From Ruminococcaceae bacterium UBA5406 (GTDB lineage: Bacteria > Bacillota > Clostridia > Oscillospirales > Acutalibacteraceae): DNA of 64,000 nt. Each line of letters starts with the position of its first letter. The first letter of the stretch is position 1. Shown here piece by piece: positions 51,123 to 59,332 of this stretch. The position numbers and the translations under genes were made by a program. Location of the stretch: contig DHNW01000024.1 in the NCBI GenBank assembly GCA_002407675.1, positions 1 through 64,000 of the forward strand, given 5' to 3'. The notes beneath the pieces were generated by a model. It ran no database searches, was not told the origin of the DNA, and saw only the letters and a program-made list of their open reading frames with translations.

Positions 51123-52880
51123 ATGTCTTTATTCCGCAAATTTATTGGATACTACCACCCTTACCGCGCCATATTCTTTTTCGATCTTTTGTGCGCGGTG
51201 GTGCTTTCGGCAATTGACGTATCATTCCCCCAGATCCTCCGGTGGCTGATGAACGGCCTCTTCCGGCTGGACACAGCGGCGCTTCTGAGCGGCCTGCGGA
51301 TCTTGGCGCCCGCGCTGCTGATCATGTACCTTGTGCGTTTTGGGTGCCAGTACTATATCACCTCGTGGGGGCATATCATGGGCGCGCGCATGGAAAGCAA
51401 CATGCGGCAGGATCTGTTCAACCATTACCAACGCCTGTCTTTCTCATATTATGACCGCAACAACACCGGCGAGATGATGAGCAAGCTGGTTTCCGATCTG
51501 TTTGATATTTCCGAACTGGCGCACCACGGTCCGGAAAATATTTTTATCTCATTTTTAAAAATTATCGGCTCGTTTATCCTGATGATGACCATCAACATCC
51601 CCATGACGCTGATTCTGACCGGCGTGACACTTCTGATGCTCTTCTTCAGCCTGTATAAAAACAAAAAAATGCGCGCCATTTTTCTGGACAACCGCAAAAA
51701 AATTGCGGGGGTCAACGCACAGGTGCAGGACAGCCTGGCAGGAATCCGCGTTGTGAAATCGTTTGGAAACGAGGAGCTGGAACAGCGCAAGTTTGAGGAC
51801 AGCAACCTCCGTTTTTTGGATTCGAAGGTAAGCAGCTACCGGATTATGGGAAGTTTCCGGGCGGGGAACAGCTTTTTTGAAGGGATGCTTTACCTGACCG
51901 TGCTGGTCTGCGGCGGGATCTTTGTGGCCCGCGGCTCCCTGAGCGTCACGGATCTAGCCGTATATGCCCTGTACATCAATATCTTCGTCAACCCCATTGA
52001 CGTACTGGTTGAATTCACGGAAATGTTCCAGAAAGGGTACTCCGGATTCCGCCGCTTTGTGGAAGTGCTGGAAACCGACCCCGATATCAAGGACAAGCCC
52101 GGAGCCAAAGATCTGGCCGGCATCCGGGGCGACATTGAATACCGCGACGTATCTTTCAGTTACGATGAATCGGAAAAAGTCCTGAAGCGCATCAATCTCC
52201 ACATTCGACCCGGGCAGACCGTGGCGCTGGTGGGCCCTTCCGGCGGAGGAAAAACGACGCTCTGCTCGCTTCTTCCGCGTTTTTATGACGTGACATCCGG
52301 CAGCGTGCGGATCGACGGCAGCGACGTGCGCGGCCTGCGCTTAAGTTCACTGCGGAATGCGATTGGGATCGTCCAGCAGGACGTTTACATGTTTACGGGA
52401 AGCATCCGCAGCAACATTGCCTACGGTAAACCGGACGCGACGGATGAAGAGATTATGGAGGCGGCGCGCAGCGCCGGTATCCACGATTTTATCAGCAGCC
52501 TGCCGGACGGGTACGACACGTTCGTCGGCGAACGCGGGACGCGGCTGAGCGGAGGGCAGAAACAGCGGATCGCCATTGCCCGGGTATTCCTGAAAAATCC
52601 GCCGATCTTGATTCTGGACGAAGCCACCAGCGCGCTGGACAACGAAAGCGAGCGCCGCGTGCAGGAATCACTCGACCGGCTGGCGAAAAACCGCACGACT
52701 ATTGTCATTGCCCACCGGCTGAGCACCATCCGCAACGCCGACCGGATCGTTGTGATTGCTGACCACGGGATCGCCGAAAGCGGAACCCACGGGGAACTGC
52801 TCCGCAAAAATGGGATTTACGCCAAATACTATAACATGCAGTTCGACGGGAAAGAAAAAGTTCCCGCCGCGGCAGGCTGA
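51123..52880 (+). CDS. ABC transporter, fused permease and ATPase (exporter type)
   Basis: 585-residue half-transporter of the MsbA/LmrA type. Six membrane helices in residues 15-305 are followed by the ATPase: Walker A GPSGGGKTT (about 373), signature LSGGQKQRIAIARVF (about 475), Walker B ILILDEATSALD and the His loop AHRLSTI. It probably works as a homodimer exporting a lipid or drug-like compound; the substrate cannot be read. Placed immediately after cyclophilin and 14 bases before exonuclease III, so the three are likely co-transcribed without obvious functional link. Confidence 0.93.
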   Translation: MSLFRKFIGYYHPYRAIFFFDLLCAVVLSAIDVSFPQILRWLMNGLFRLDTAALLSGLRILAPALLIMYLVRFGCQYYITSWGHIMGARMESNMRQDLFNHYQRLSFSYYDRNNTGEMMSKLVSDLFDISELAHHGPENIFISFLKIIGSFILMMTINIPMTLILTGVTLLMLFFSLYKNKKMRAIFLDNRKKIAGVNAQVQDSLAGIRVVKSFGNEELEQRKFEDSNLRFLDSKVSSYRIMGSFRAGNSFFEGMLYLTVLVCGGIFVARGSLSVTDLAVYALYINIFVNPIDVLVEFTEMFQKGYSGFRRFVEVLETDPDIKDKPGAKDLAGIRGDIEYRDVSFSYDESEKVLKRINLHIRPGQTVALVGPSGGGKTTLCSLLPRFYDVTSGSVRIDGSDVRGLRLSSLRNAIGIVQQDVYMFTGSIRSNIAYGKPDATDEEIMEAARSAGIHDFISSLPDGYDTFVGERGTRLSGGQKQRIAIARVFLKNPPILILDEATSALDNESERRVQESLDRLAKNRTTIVIAHRLSTIRNADRIVVIADHGIAESGTHGELLRKNGIYAKYYNMQFDGKEKVPAAAG

Positions 52881-52894
52881 AAACGGAGGACGCC

Positions 52895-53647
52895 ATGAAG
52901 CTGATTTCCTGGAATGTAAACGGCCTGAGGGCCTGTATGAACAAAGGGTTTCCGGAGTTTTTCACAGCAGGCAGAGCGGACGTCTTCTGCGTGCAGGAAA
53001 CCAAAATGAAACGGGAGCAGGCCGAAATTTCTCTGCCCGGCTACTTTCAGTACTGGAACTCCGCGGAAAAGAAAGGGTACTCCGGCACGGCCGTTTTCAG
53101 CCGTTCGGAACCGCTGGCGGCAAAGTACGGGATCGGCCGGCCGGAATTCGGCGGTGAAGGGCGGTGCATTACGCTGGAATTCCCTGAATTTTACTTAGTG
53201 AACGTCTACACGCCAAATTCGCAGCGGGGGCTGGCACGCCTTGCCTACCGGATGGAGTGGGACGACGCGTTCCGGGGATACCTGAAAGGGCTTGACGCAG
53301 AAAAACCCGTTGTTGCCTGCGGCGACATGAACGTCGCACATGAGGAGATTGACCTGAAAAACCCGAAGAGCAACCGCACCAACGCGGGGTTCACCGATCA
53401 AGAACGGCAGAAAATGACGGACCTTCTCGGTGCGGGCTTTACCGACACGTTCCGCCTGCTGCACCCGGACGAAACCGGCGCCTACACCTGGTGGTCCTAT
53501 TTATACCACGCGCGCAGCACCAACGCCGGATGGCGCATAGACTATTTTCTGGTTTCCGACCGGCTGAAAAACCGCGTGCGGGAAAGCAGTATCCTGTCTG
53601 CGGTAACCGGAAGCGACCACTGCCCGGTGGAACTGAGCCTGGCTTGA
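52895..53647 (+). CDS. xth: Exodeoxyribonuclease III
   Basis: AP endonuclease and 3'-5' exonuclease of base-excision repair, 250 residues. All family motifs are present: SWNVNGLRAC, QETKM (metal Glu), NVYTPNS, GDMNVAHEEIDL, WRIDYFLVSD and GSDHCPVEL (catalytic His). ATG with GGAGG 7 bases ahead. Confidence 0.96.
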   Translation: MKLISWNVNGLRACMNKGFPEFFTAGRADVFCVQETKMKREQAEISLPGYFQYWNSAEKKGYSGTAVFSRSEPLAAKYGIGRPEFGGEGRCITLEFPEFYLVNVYTPNSQRGLARLAYRMEWDDAFRGYLKGLDAEKPVVACGDMNVAHEEIDLKNPKSNRTNAGFTDQERQKMTDLLGAGFTDTFRLLHPDETGAYTWWSYLYHARSTNAGWRIDYFLVSDRLKNRVRESSILSAVTGSDHCPVELSLA

Positions 53648-53668
53648 ACAAAAAGAGGGGGTAAATTT

Positions 53669-55267
53669 ATGAAACTGATGTTTTTCGGAGCGGACAAGGC
53701 GGTAACCGGAAGCTGCCACTGCCTTCAGGCCTGCGGGAAAACCATCCTGGTTGACTGCGGCCTCAACCAGGGACTGAACGAAGAGGAAAACAGCCGCTTT
53801 CCGTTTGATCCTGCGCAGATTGACGCCGTGCTGGTGACCCACGCGCACATTGACCACAGCGGACGGCTGCCTCTCCTGATCCGGAACGGGTTTCGGGGAA
53901 AAATATATGCCACAGGCGCAACCTGCGACCTGCTGGGCATCATGCTCCGCGACAGCGCCCACATTCAGGAAGTGGACGCCGAGATTAACAGCCGCAAAGG
54001 AAAACGCGCCGGGCATGAACCTGTTACTCCGCTCTACACGGTATCCGACGCAGAGAAGGTGCTAAGGCATCTGGAACGCTGCACCTACGGAACGATGGTA
54101 CAGCTGTGCGACGGAATCCGGTTCCGCATGGTGGACGCGGGCCATTTGCTCGGATCGGCCTCCATTGAGGTCTGGGCTGCTGAAAACGGTCAAACCCGAA
54201 AAATCGTTTTTTCCGGCGATATCGGAAATTTGAACCAGCCCATTATCCGGGACCCTCAGTATATCTCGGAAGCGGATTATGCGGTAATGGAATCCACCTA
54301 CGGAAACCGGGAACACGATCCGATTGTAAACTACATCCCCCAGCTTGCCGAAGTGTTTGACCGCACGTTCGCGGCAGGCGGAAACGTAGTGATCCCGAGT
54401 TTTGCCGTTGGGCGCACGCAGGAACTTTTGTACTTTATCCGCGAAATGAAGGAAAAACATCTGGTCAAAAGCAACCCGGATTTTCCCGTGTATGTAGACA
54501 GCCCGCTGGCTATAGAGGCAACGAAAATCTACAGCGGTGACCTGACCGGCTACGCCGACAAAGAAACCGTACGCGTGATCCGGAACGGGTTCCGCCCGAT
54601 CCAGTTCCCGAATCTGCATACCTGCGAAAGCGCGGAGGAATCCCGAGCCCTTAACGACGACCCTGCGCCGAAAGTCATCATCTCTTCCAGCGGCATGTGC
54701 GAAGCAGGGCGGATCCGGCACCACCTGAAACACAACCTGTGGCGGCCCGAGTGCTCCATCGTTTTCGTCGGCTACCAGGCCGAAGGGACCCTCGGCCGCA
54801 TCCTGATCGACGGCGTAAAGCAGGTCAAACTGTTCGGCGAGGAAATCTCCGTGAAAGCGCAGATCCACAATTTCAAAGCCCTTTCCGGCCATGCGGATCA
54901 CAGCGGCCTGCTGCGGTGGGCCGGCGCTTTTACGGAAAAGCCGCGGCGCATATTTGTGATCCACGGCGAGCAGACCATCTGCGAAGAATTTACCGACGAG
55001 CTCAACCGAAAAGGATACCGCGCCTGCGCCCCCAATTTTGAGGCGGAATACGACCTTCTGGCAGACCGGATGATCAGCGAAGGCATTGCGCCGGAAAAGC
55101 TGCATCCAGAGGGGGCCAGGCGGCACCTATCCTCCGCTTTTTCGCGGCTTCTGGCGGCCGGCGAACGGCTGCTGCGCGTCATTCAGCACAACAAAGGCGG
55201 CGCCAACAAGGACCTTGCCAAATTCACGGGCCAGATCAACTCCCTGTGCGACAAATGGGACCGCTGA
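53669..55267 (+). CDS. Metallo-beta-lactamase fold beta-CASP RNA nuclease
   Basis: 532-residue protein of the CPSF73/Ysh1-like beta-CASP family. The zinc-site motif THAHIDHSGRLP (about 51), DAGHLLGSASIEV (about 155), FSGDIGNLNQPI (about 180) and ESTYGNREHD (about 205) are followed by the beta-CASP insert with SSSGMCEAGRIRHHL (about 333) and the C-terminal FKALSGHADHSGLL (about 398). Members cleave or trim RNA. It lacks the KH domains of archaeal versions. The extra C-terminal helix (about 480-532) is Arg/Lys-rich. Ends at a strong terminator. Confidence 0.92.
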   Translation: MKLMFFGADKAVTGSCHCLQACGKTILVDCGLNQGLNEEENSRFPFDPAQIDAVLVTHAHIDHSGRLPLLIRNGFRGKIYATGATCDLLGIMLRDSAHIQEVDAEINSRKGKRAGHEPVTPLYTVSDAEKVLRHLERCTYGTMVQLCDGIRFRMVDAGHLLGSASIEVWAAENGQTRKIVFSGDIGNLNQPIIRDPQYISEADYAVMESTYGNREHDPIVNYIPQLAEVFDRTFAAGGNVVIPSFAVGRTQELLYFIREMKEKHLVKSNPDFPVYVDSPLAIEATKIYSGDLTGYADKETVRVIRNGFRPIQFPNLHTCESAEESRALNDDPAPKVIISSSGMCEAGRIRHHLKHNLWRPECSIVFVGYQAEGTLGRILIDGVKQVKLFGEEISVKAQIHNFKALSGHADHSGLLRWAGAFTEKPRRIFVIHGEQTICEEFTDELNRKGYRACAPNFEAEYDLLADRMISEGIAPEKLHPEGARRHLSSAFSRLLAAGERLLRVIQHNKGGANKDLAKFTGQINSLCDKWDR

Positions 55268-55301
55268 CCCACAGACGGCGGGTTTCCGTTTCAGATAAGA
55301 G

Positions 55302-55350
55302 GGAAGGCCCCGGGAACGCTGGTTCTGGTTCCCGGGGCCTTCCTTTTTTT
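55302..55350 (+). terminator. Terminator after the beta-CASP nuclease gene
   Basis: A perfect 16-bp stem, GGAAGGCCCCGGGAAC / GTTCCCGGGGCCTTCC, with a short loop and TTTTTTT tail. It separates the plus-strand cluster from the convergent nucleoside operon. Confidence 0.95.
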
Positions 55351-55363
55351 GCTCAGGTGTTCC

Positions 55364-56686
55364 TTATAATTTTTGGAATCCGTCTTTATCCACGCGGGCA
55401 ATCAGGAGAGGGCGTGGCTCCGGCTTTTCCGGCCGGATGGCAATGGCACCCAGAAATGTCCGTTCCGCCGCCGCGCACAGATCCCCCGACGATGAATACA
55501 GGACGGCAAGCGGGTCCCCTTCCCGGATGGGATCTCCGGTTTTCTTCTTTAGGATGATCCCGGCCGAGGGATCAATCACATCCTCTTTTTTCTTCCGGCC
55601 GGCCCCCAGTTCCATGGAAGCGATCCCGCACTGCTCCGCATCCATGGAATACAGGAATCCGGACGCGGGAGCCCTGACAATGTGCTCTTGTTTTGCCTGC
55701 GGGAACCGGGACGGATCGTCCAGCACGGAAATGTCACCGCCCTGAGCCGCCACCATTTCTTTGAATTTGCGGAACGCGGTTCCGTCCGCCAGACACTGCT
55801 GCGCCGCAGCGCGGCAGGCCGCCCGATCCCCTTTCCCGGCTAGGACAAGCATATCGGCGGCCAGCTCCACGCTGAGAACCGTCAGATCTTCCGGACCCTC
55901 TCCCCGCAGCGTGCGGCATGCCTCGGCAACTTCCAGTGAATTTCCAATCGCCGAGCCGAGCGGCTGGTTCATATCGGTAATCAGTGCCACCGTCCGGCGG
56001 CCCGCGCTCTCGCCGATGGAAACCATCGTCTTTGCAAGGCGGACGGCGCCGTCCACGGTCTTCATGAAAGCGCCGCTGCCGGTTTTGACATCCAGCAGAA
56101 TACAGTCGGAACCCGCGGCAATTTTTTTGCTCATGATACTGGAAGCAATCAGCGGGATGCTGTCCACCGTATCGGTCACGTCGCGCAGGGCATACAGCTT
56201 CTTGTCGGCCGGGGCCAGGTTCCCGGACTGCCAGATTACGCTTGCGCCGACTGTGCGCACAATCTCGAGGAAACGCTCCCGGCTGATGGAAACCTGCATT
56301 CCCGGGATGGATTCAAGCTTATCGGCGGTCCCGCCCGTATGGCCGAGGCCGCGCCCGCTCATTTTTGCAATGCGGACGCCCCGCGACGCCGCCATGGGAA
56401 TGACAATCAGCGTTGTCTTGTCCCCTACGCCGCCGGTGCTGTGCTTGTCCACCTTGACGCCCGGAATGGAGGAAAGATCCGCTGTTTCACCGGACGCAGC
56501 CATACAGCGCGTAAGATCCGCGGTCTCCCGGTCTGTCATCCCGCGGAAATAAATGGCCATCAGCAATGCGGAAGTCTGGTAATCCGGAATAATGCCCGAC
56601 ACGCACCCGCGGATGAAAAAGGCGATTTCTTCCGCAGAGAGCTCCCGCCCCAGTTTCTTTTTTTCTATTAAGTCGTACATTCTCAT
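55364..56686 (-). CDS. deoA: Pyrimidine-nucleoside / thymidine phosphorylase
   Basis: Phosphorolysis of thymidine, deoxyuridine or uridine to base and (deoxy)ribose 1-phosphate. 440 residues. The signature is the glycosyltransferase-family block SGRGLGHTGGTADKLESIPG (about 110). Early KVDKHSTGGVGDKTTL (phosphate site) and the middle DVKTGSGAFM are also present. ATG 56686 gives the usual MRMYDLIEKKKLG start and has GGGGA ahead; longer frames extend back through the cytidine deaminase gene. Whether it is Pdp or thymidine-specific cannot be told from motifs. Last gene of deoD-cdd-deoA, one base after the cdd stop. Confidence 0.95.
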   Translation of the reverse strand: MRMYDLIEKKKLGRELSAEEIAFFIRGCVSGIIPDYQTSALLMAIYFRGMTDRETADLTRCMAASGETADLSSIPGVKVDKHSTGGVGDKTTLIVIPMAASRGVRIAKMSGRGLGHTGGTADKLESIPGMQVSISRERFLEIVRTVGASVIWQSGNLAPADKKLYALRDVTDTVDSIPLIASSIMSKKIAAGSDCILLDVKTGSGAFMKTVDGAVRLAKTMVSIGESAGRRTVALITDMNQPLGSAIGNSLEVAEACRTLRGEGPEDLTVLSVELAADMLVLAGKGDRAACRAAAQQCLADGTAFRKFKEMVAAQGGDISVLDDPSRFPQAKQEHIVRAPASGFLYSMDAEQCGIASMELGAGRKKKEDVIDPSAGIILKKKTGDPIREGDPLAVLYSSSGDLCAAAERTFLGAIAIRPEKPEPRPLLIARVDKDGFQKL

Positions 56687-56687
56687 A

Positions 56688-57122
56688 TCAAGGTTCCCCT
56701 TTCCCGCCGGTTCCGCGGAGATTGCCCGGACCGAAGCCGACCGGAAGCAGCTCTTCGAGAAGATAACGGCGCGGCTTTCCGCCGGAAGCAAGGACAATCT
56801 GAAACACGTGCGGATCACAGAACTCCATCATGACCTGCCGGCAGACACCGCACGGCGGGCACGGCTCTTCCGCAGAACGGCCCTGCGCGCCGCCGGCAAT
56901 GGCGATCCGCAGAAACCGGCGCTCTCCTTCGCTGACCGCCTTGAAAAACGCCGTCCGCTCCGCACACACAGTAGGGGTATAGGAAGCGGACTCAATATTG
57001 CAGCCGGTATAGATTTTTCCGCTTTCAGCAAGGAGCGCCGCCCCCACAGTGAAACGGGAATAGGGCGCATAAGCAAACCGCCGGGCACTTTCGGCCCGTC
57101 GGAGCAGTTCCCCGTCATCCAT
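56688..57122 (-). CDS. cdd: Cytidine deaminase
   Basis: 144-residue zinc enzyme deaminating (deoxy)cytidine to (deoxy)uridine. CNIESASYTPTVCAERTAFF holds the zinc Cys and catalytic Glu, and PCPPCGVCRQVMMEF the other two zinc Cys. The C-terminus extends about 10 residues past the usual end. ATG 57122 lies inside the end of deoD (8-base overlap). It feeds uridine to the phosphorylase encoded next. Confidence 0.95.
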   Translation of the reverse strand: MDDGELLRRAESARRFAYAPYSRFTVGAALLAESGKIYTGCNIESASYTPTVCAERTAFFKAVSEGERRFLRIAIAGGAQGRSAEEPCPPCGVCRQVMMEFCDPHVFQIVLASGGKPRRYLLEELLPVGFGPGNLRGTGGKGEP

Positions 57123-57858
57123 TTTCCGCACCTTCTGCCGCAAGCTCCAGAGCAATCTTCATCATTCCGGTAAAACCGGTTTCCCGCTCCTGCGCGGAAA
57201 GGGCTTCGCCCGTCAGAGGGCAGTCTGAAACAGTCAGCAGGCAGAGCGCTTTTTTCCCGCACCGCGCCGCATTCATATACAGGGCCGCGGCCTCCATCTC
57301 TACGGCAAGGACGCCCATCTTTTTCCATGCGGGAAGCGCCTGAGGATCGTCCCCGTAAAAAACGTCGGACGAAAGGACACTGCCAACCGCCAGACGGGCT
57401 TTTCTGCGTTCGGCAATCTCCACGGCGCGGCGGAGAAGGCCGAAATCCGCCACGGGGGCAAATGTGCCGGGAAGGCGGTACTGCGCCGCATAATGGGAAT
57501 CCGTGCAGGCTCCCATGGCGGCAATCAGATCGCCCACGCGGATCCCGTCCGCGATTCCGCCGGCTGATCCAATGCGGATAATGCTTTCCACCCCGTAAAA
57601 ATGGTACAGTTCATAGGTATAAATTCCGACGGAAGGCATCCCCATGCCCCCGCCCATAACCGAAACCCGGCGGCCCCGGTAAGTACCGGTGTAACCGAGC
57701 ATATTGCGCACTGTATTAAAGCAGGACGGGTTTTCTAGATACTGTTCCGCGATAAATTTTGCGCGGAGCGGATCGCCCGGCATCAAAACGGTTTTGGCGA
57801 TCTGCCCCTCTTTGGCCCCGTTGTGCGGCGTGGGCGTCTGGGATACGCTGTTTTCCAT
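57115..57858 (-). CDS. deoD: Purine-nucleoside phosphorylase, DeoD type
   Basis: 247-residue hexameric-type purine nucleoside phosphorylase. Motifs: GDPLRAKFIAEQYLE, MGGGMGMPSVGIYTYEL (phosphate/nucleoside site), RIGSAGGI and LAVEMEAAALY (ribose site), then the catalytic Asp region TVSDCPLTGE. GGAGGGTGAG ahead of the ATG. First gene of the salvage operon with a good promoter at 57910-57938. Confidence 0.95.
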   Translation of the reverse strand: MENSVSQTPTPHNGAKEGQIAKTVLMPGDPLRAKFIAEQYLENPSCFNTVRNMLGYTGTYRGRRVSVMGGGMGMPSVGIYTYELYHFYGVESIIRIGSAGGIADGIRVGDLIAAMGACTDSHYAAQYRLPGTFAPVADFGLLRRAVEIAERRKARLAVGSVLSSDVFYGDDPQALPAWKKMGVLAVEMEAAALYMNAARCGKKALCLLTVSDCPLTGEALSAQERETGFTGMMKIALELAAEGAENG

Positions 57859-57909
57859 AGTCTCACCCTCCGAATGCTCCCAAAATTTTTTGTGGCTGGT
57901 TTCCTGCTT

Positions 57910-57938
57910 ATTATACAGTTTTTTCCTAAAGCTGTAAA
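57910..57938 (-). promoter_or_regulatory. Sigma-A promoter of the deoD-cdd-deoA operon
   Basis: Minus-strand TTTACA (57933-57938), 17-base spacer, TATAAT (57910-57915). On the plus strand of the same divergent gap (57859-58066) only a TATACT at about 58036 without a clear -35 box can be offered for the LytTR gene. Confidence 0.8.
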
Positions 57939-58066
57939 TACAATCGGGAAAGCCGACCGGCCTCTGATTTTCAACCGGTTACCTCCTGGAAAAGTCCTTT
58001 CGCCCGTTTTCTCTTCCCCTCTCCGGCAAAAGGCGGTATACTATGGGCAGACGGGGTGAAGCGGAA

Positions 58067-58531
58067 ATGAAGGTAAACATTGAAGTCGTTGACGGGCTGG
58101 CTGAGGATGAAGTTCTGATCCGCTGCGGCCGCGCGGATGAGAAAATCCGGAAGCTGTACCAGTCGGTTCTGGAACAGGCCCGGCAGGAAAACAAAATTGT
58201 GTTCTACAAGCAGAACCGGGAATTTTACTTTCCGCTGGACGACATTCTATTTTTTGAAACGGAAGGCGACCATATTTACGCCCACACCGCCGACGACGCT
58301 TACCTCGTGAAATACCGCCTGTATGAGCTGGAGGGGATGCTTCCCCGGAATTTCGTGCGGTCGGCAAAATCCGCCATCGTTAATGTACGGAAAATCTATT
58401 CGGTAACACGGAACCTGGCCGCTTCCAGTTTAATTCAGTTTACCGGCAGCCACAAGCAGATCTATGTGTCCCGGTACTACTACAAAGAGCTTCGGCAGCG
58501 GCTGAGGGAAAGGGGTCATTATGAAACATAA
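58067..58531 (+). CDS. LytTR-domain transcriptional regulator
   Basis: 154-residue DNA-binding protein without a receiver domain. After a 45-residue N-terminal alpha/beta segment, a LytTR domain runs from about residue 50 to 150: FYFPLDDILFFETEGDHIYAHT, YRLYELEGMLP, NFVRSAKSAIVNVRKI. Small LytTR proteins of this form often sit next to a membrane protein that controls them and regulate their own operon. Here the next gene overlaps by 11 bases and encodes a LiaF-like membrane protein. ATG 58067 was chosen because GGGGTGA lies before it. Confidence 0.9.
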   Translation: MKVNIEVVDGLAEDEVLIRCGRADEKIRKLYQSVLEQARQENKIVFYKQNREFYFPLDDILFFETEGDHIYAHTADDAYLVKYRLYELEGMLPRNFVRSAKSAIVNVRKIYSVTRNLAASSLIQFTGSHKQIYVSRYYYKELRQRLRERGHYET

Positions 58532-59225
58532 AAAATGGTTCTGGGGAATTTTCTTCCTTCTGGCAGCGGTCTTCGTCATTGCCTGCCAAATGGGATCGTT
58601 CCTGCACATCGGTTTTCTCAGCGTTCTTGCGACCGTTTTGCTGGCCGGCCTTTTGATACAGAGCATTGCAGACCGCAGCTTTTTCGGAGCTTTTCTGTCG
58701 GCGGCGCTGCTGTACCTGATTTATCAGAAACCGCTGGGCTTTCCCGTTCTTTCTTTCTGGATTTTGCTTCTGGCTGCGATTCTTGCGTCCATCGGGTGCC
58801 ATATTCTTTTCCGAAACCACTGGAATATCCATTCCGGCTGCCGCTGTTCCGACATATTTGAAGCGGGATCTTCGGAAAACCTCGACGGAAACCATGTATA
58901 TGCCCGAACAAGATTCGGCGAATCCAGCAAATATCTGCACAGCCAAAACCTGCAAAAAGGGGATTTTGAGGTTTCCTTCGGGGAAATGCAACTCTATTTT
59001 GACCAGGCGCAAATCAGCCCGGAGGGGGCGGAAATCCAGCTGAGCTGCAGCTTCGGCGCCATGAAACTGTATATTCCGCGGCAATGGCATGTTGTCAATC
59101 GGCTGAAAGCCGGTTTCGGCGCAGTGGACGCGGGATCTTCGGCCTTCAGCCCGGACGGGAGCGCACCCACGCTGACTGTGACCGGCAACGCATCATTTGG
59201 CAGTATTGAAATTCACCCGGTCTGA
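58521..59225 (+). CDS. LiaF-like membrane protein
   Basis: 234-residue protein with four hydrophobic segments in the first 95 residues and a soluble C-terminal domain (about 115-234). The C-terminal region has the repeating small-residue strands of LiaF/DUF2154-type beta-helix domains (FGESSKYL, FGEMQLYFD, SFGAMKLYIP, FGSIEIHPV). In Bacillus, LiaF holds the cell-envelope stress sensor LiaS in check; here the partner is a LytTR regulator and no histidine kinase is present. The start lies inside the LytTR gene (11-base overlap). Confidence 0.8.
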   Translation: MKHKKWFWGIFFLLAAVFVIACQMGSFLHIGFLSVLATVLLAGLLIQSIADRSFFGAFLSAALLYLIYQKPLGFPVLSFWILLLAAILASIGCHILFRNHWNIHSGCRCSDIFEAGSSENLDGNHVYARTRFGESSKYLHSQNLQKGDFEVSFGEMQLYFDQAQISPEGAEIQLSCSFGAMKLYIPRQWHVVNRLKAGFGAVDAGSSAFSPDGSAPTLTVTGNASFGSIEIHPV

Positions 59226-59332
59226 AAGCGACCTTTTCCGCAGGCGGGAAATCTTCCCGCACAGCCCGCAAAACTGTAGTATGTAGTATAATGAAAGAGA
59301 GCCCGAAAGCCTGACAAAAAGGAGAATATAAA

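Noticed and set aside
54062..55126. Open frame of 354 codons on the minus strand
   Set aside because: Antisense to the beta-CASP nuclease gene, whose motifs are complete.
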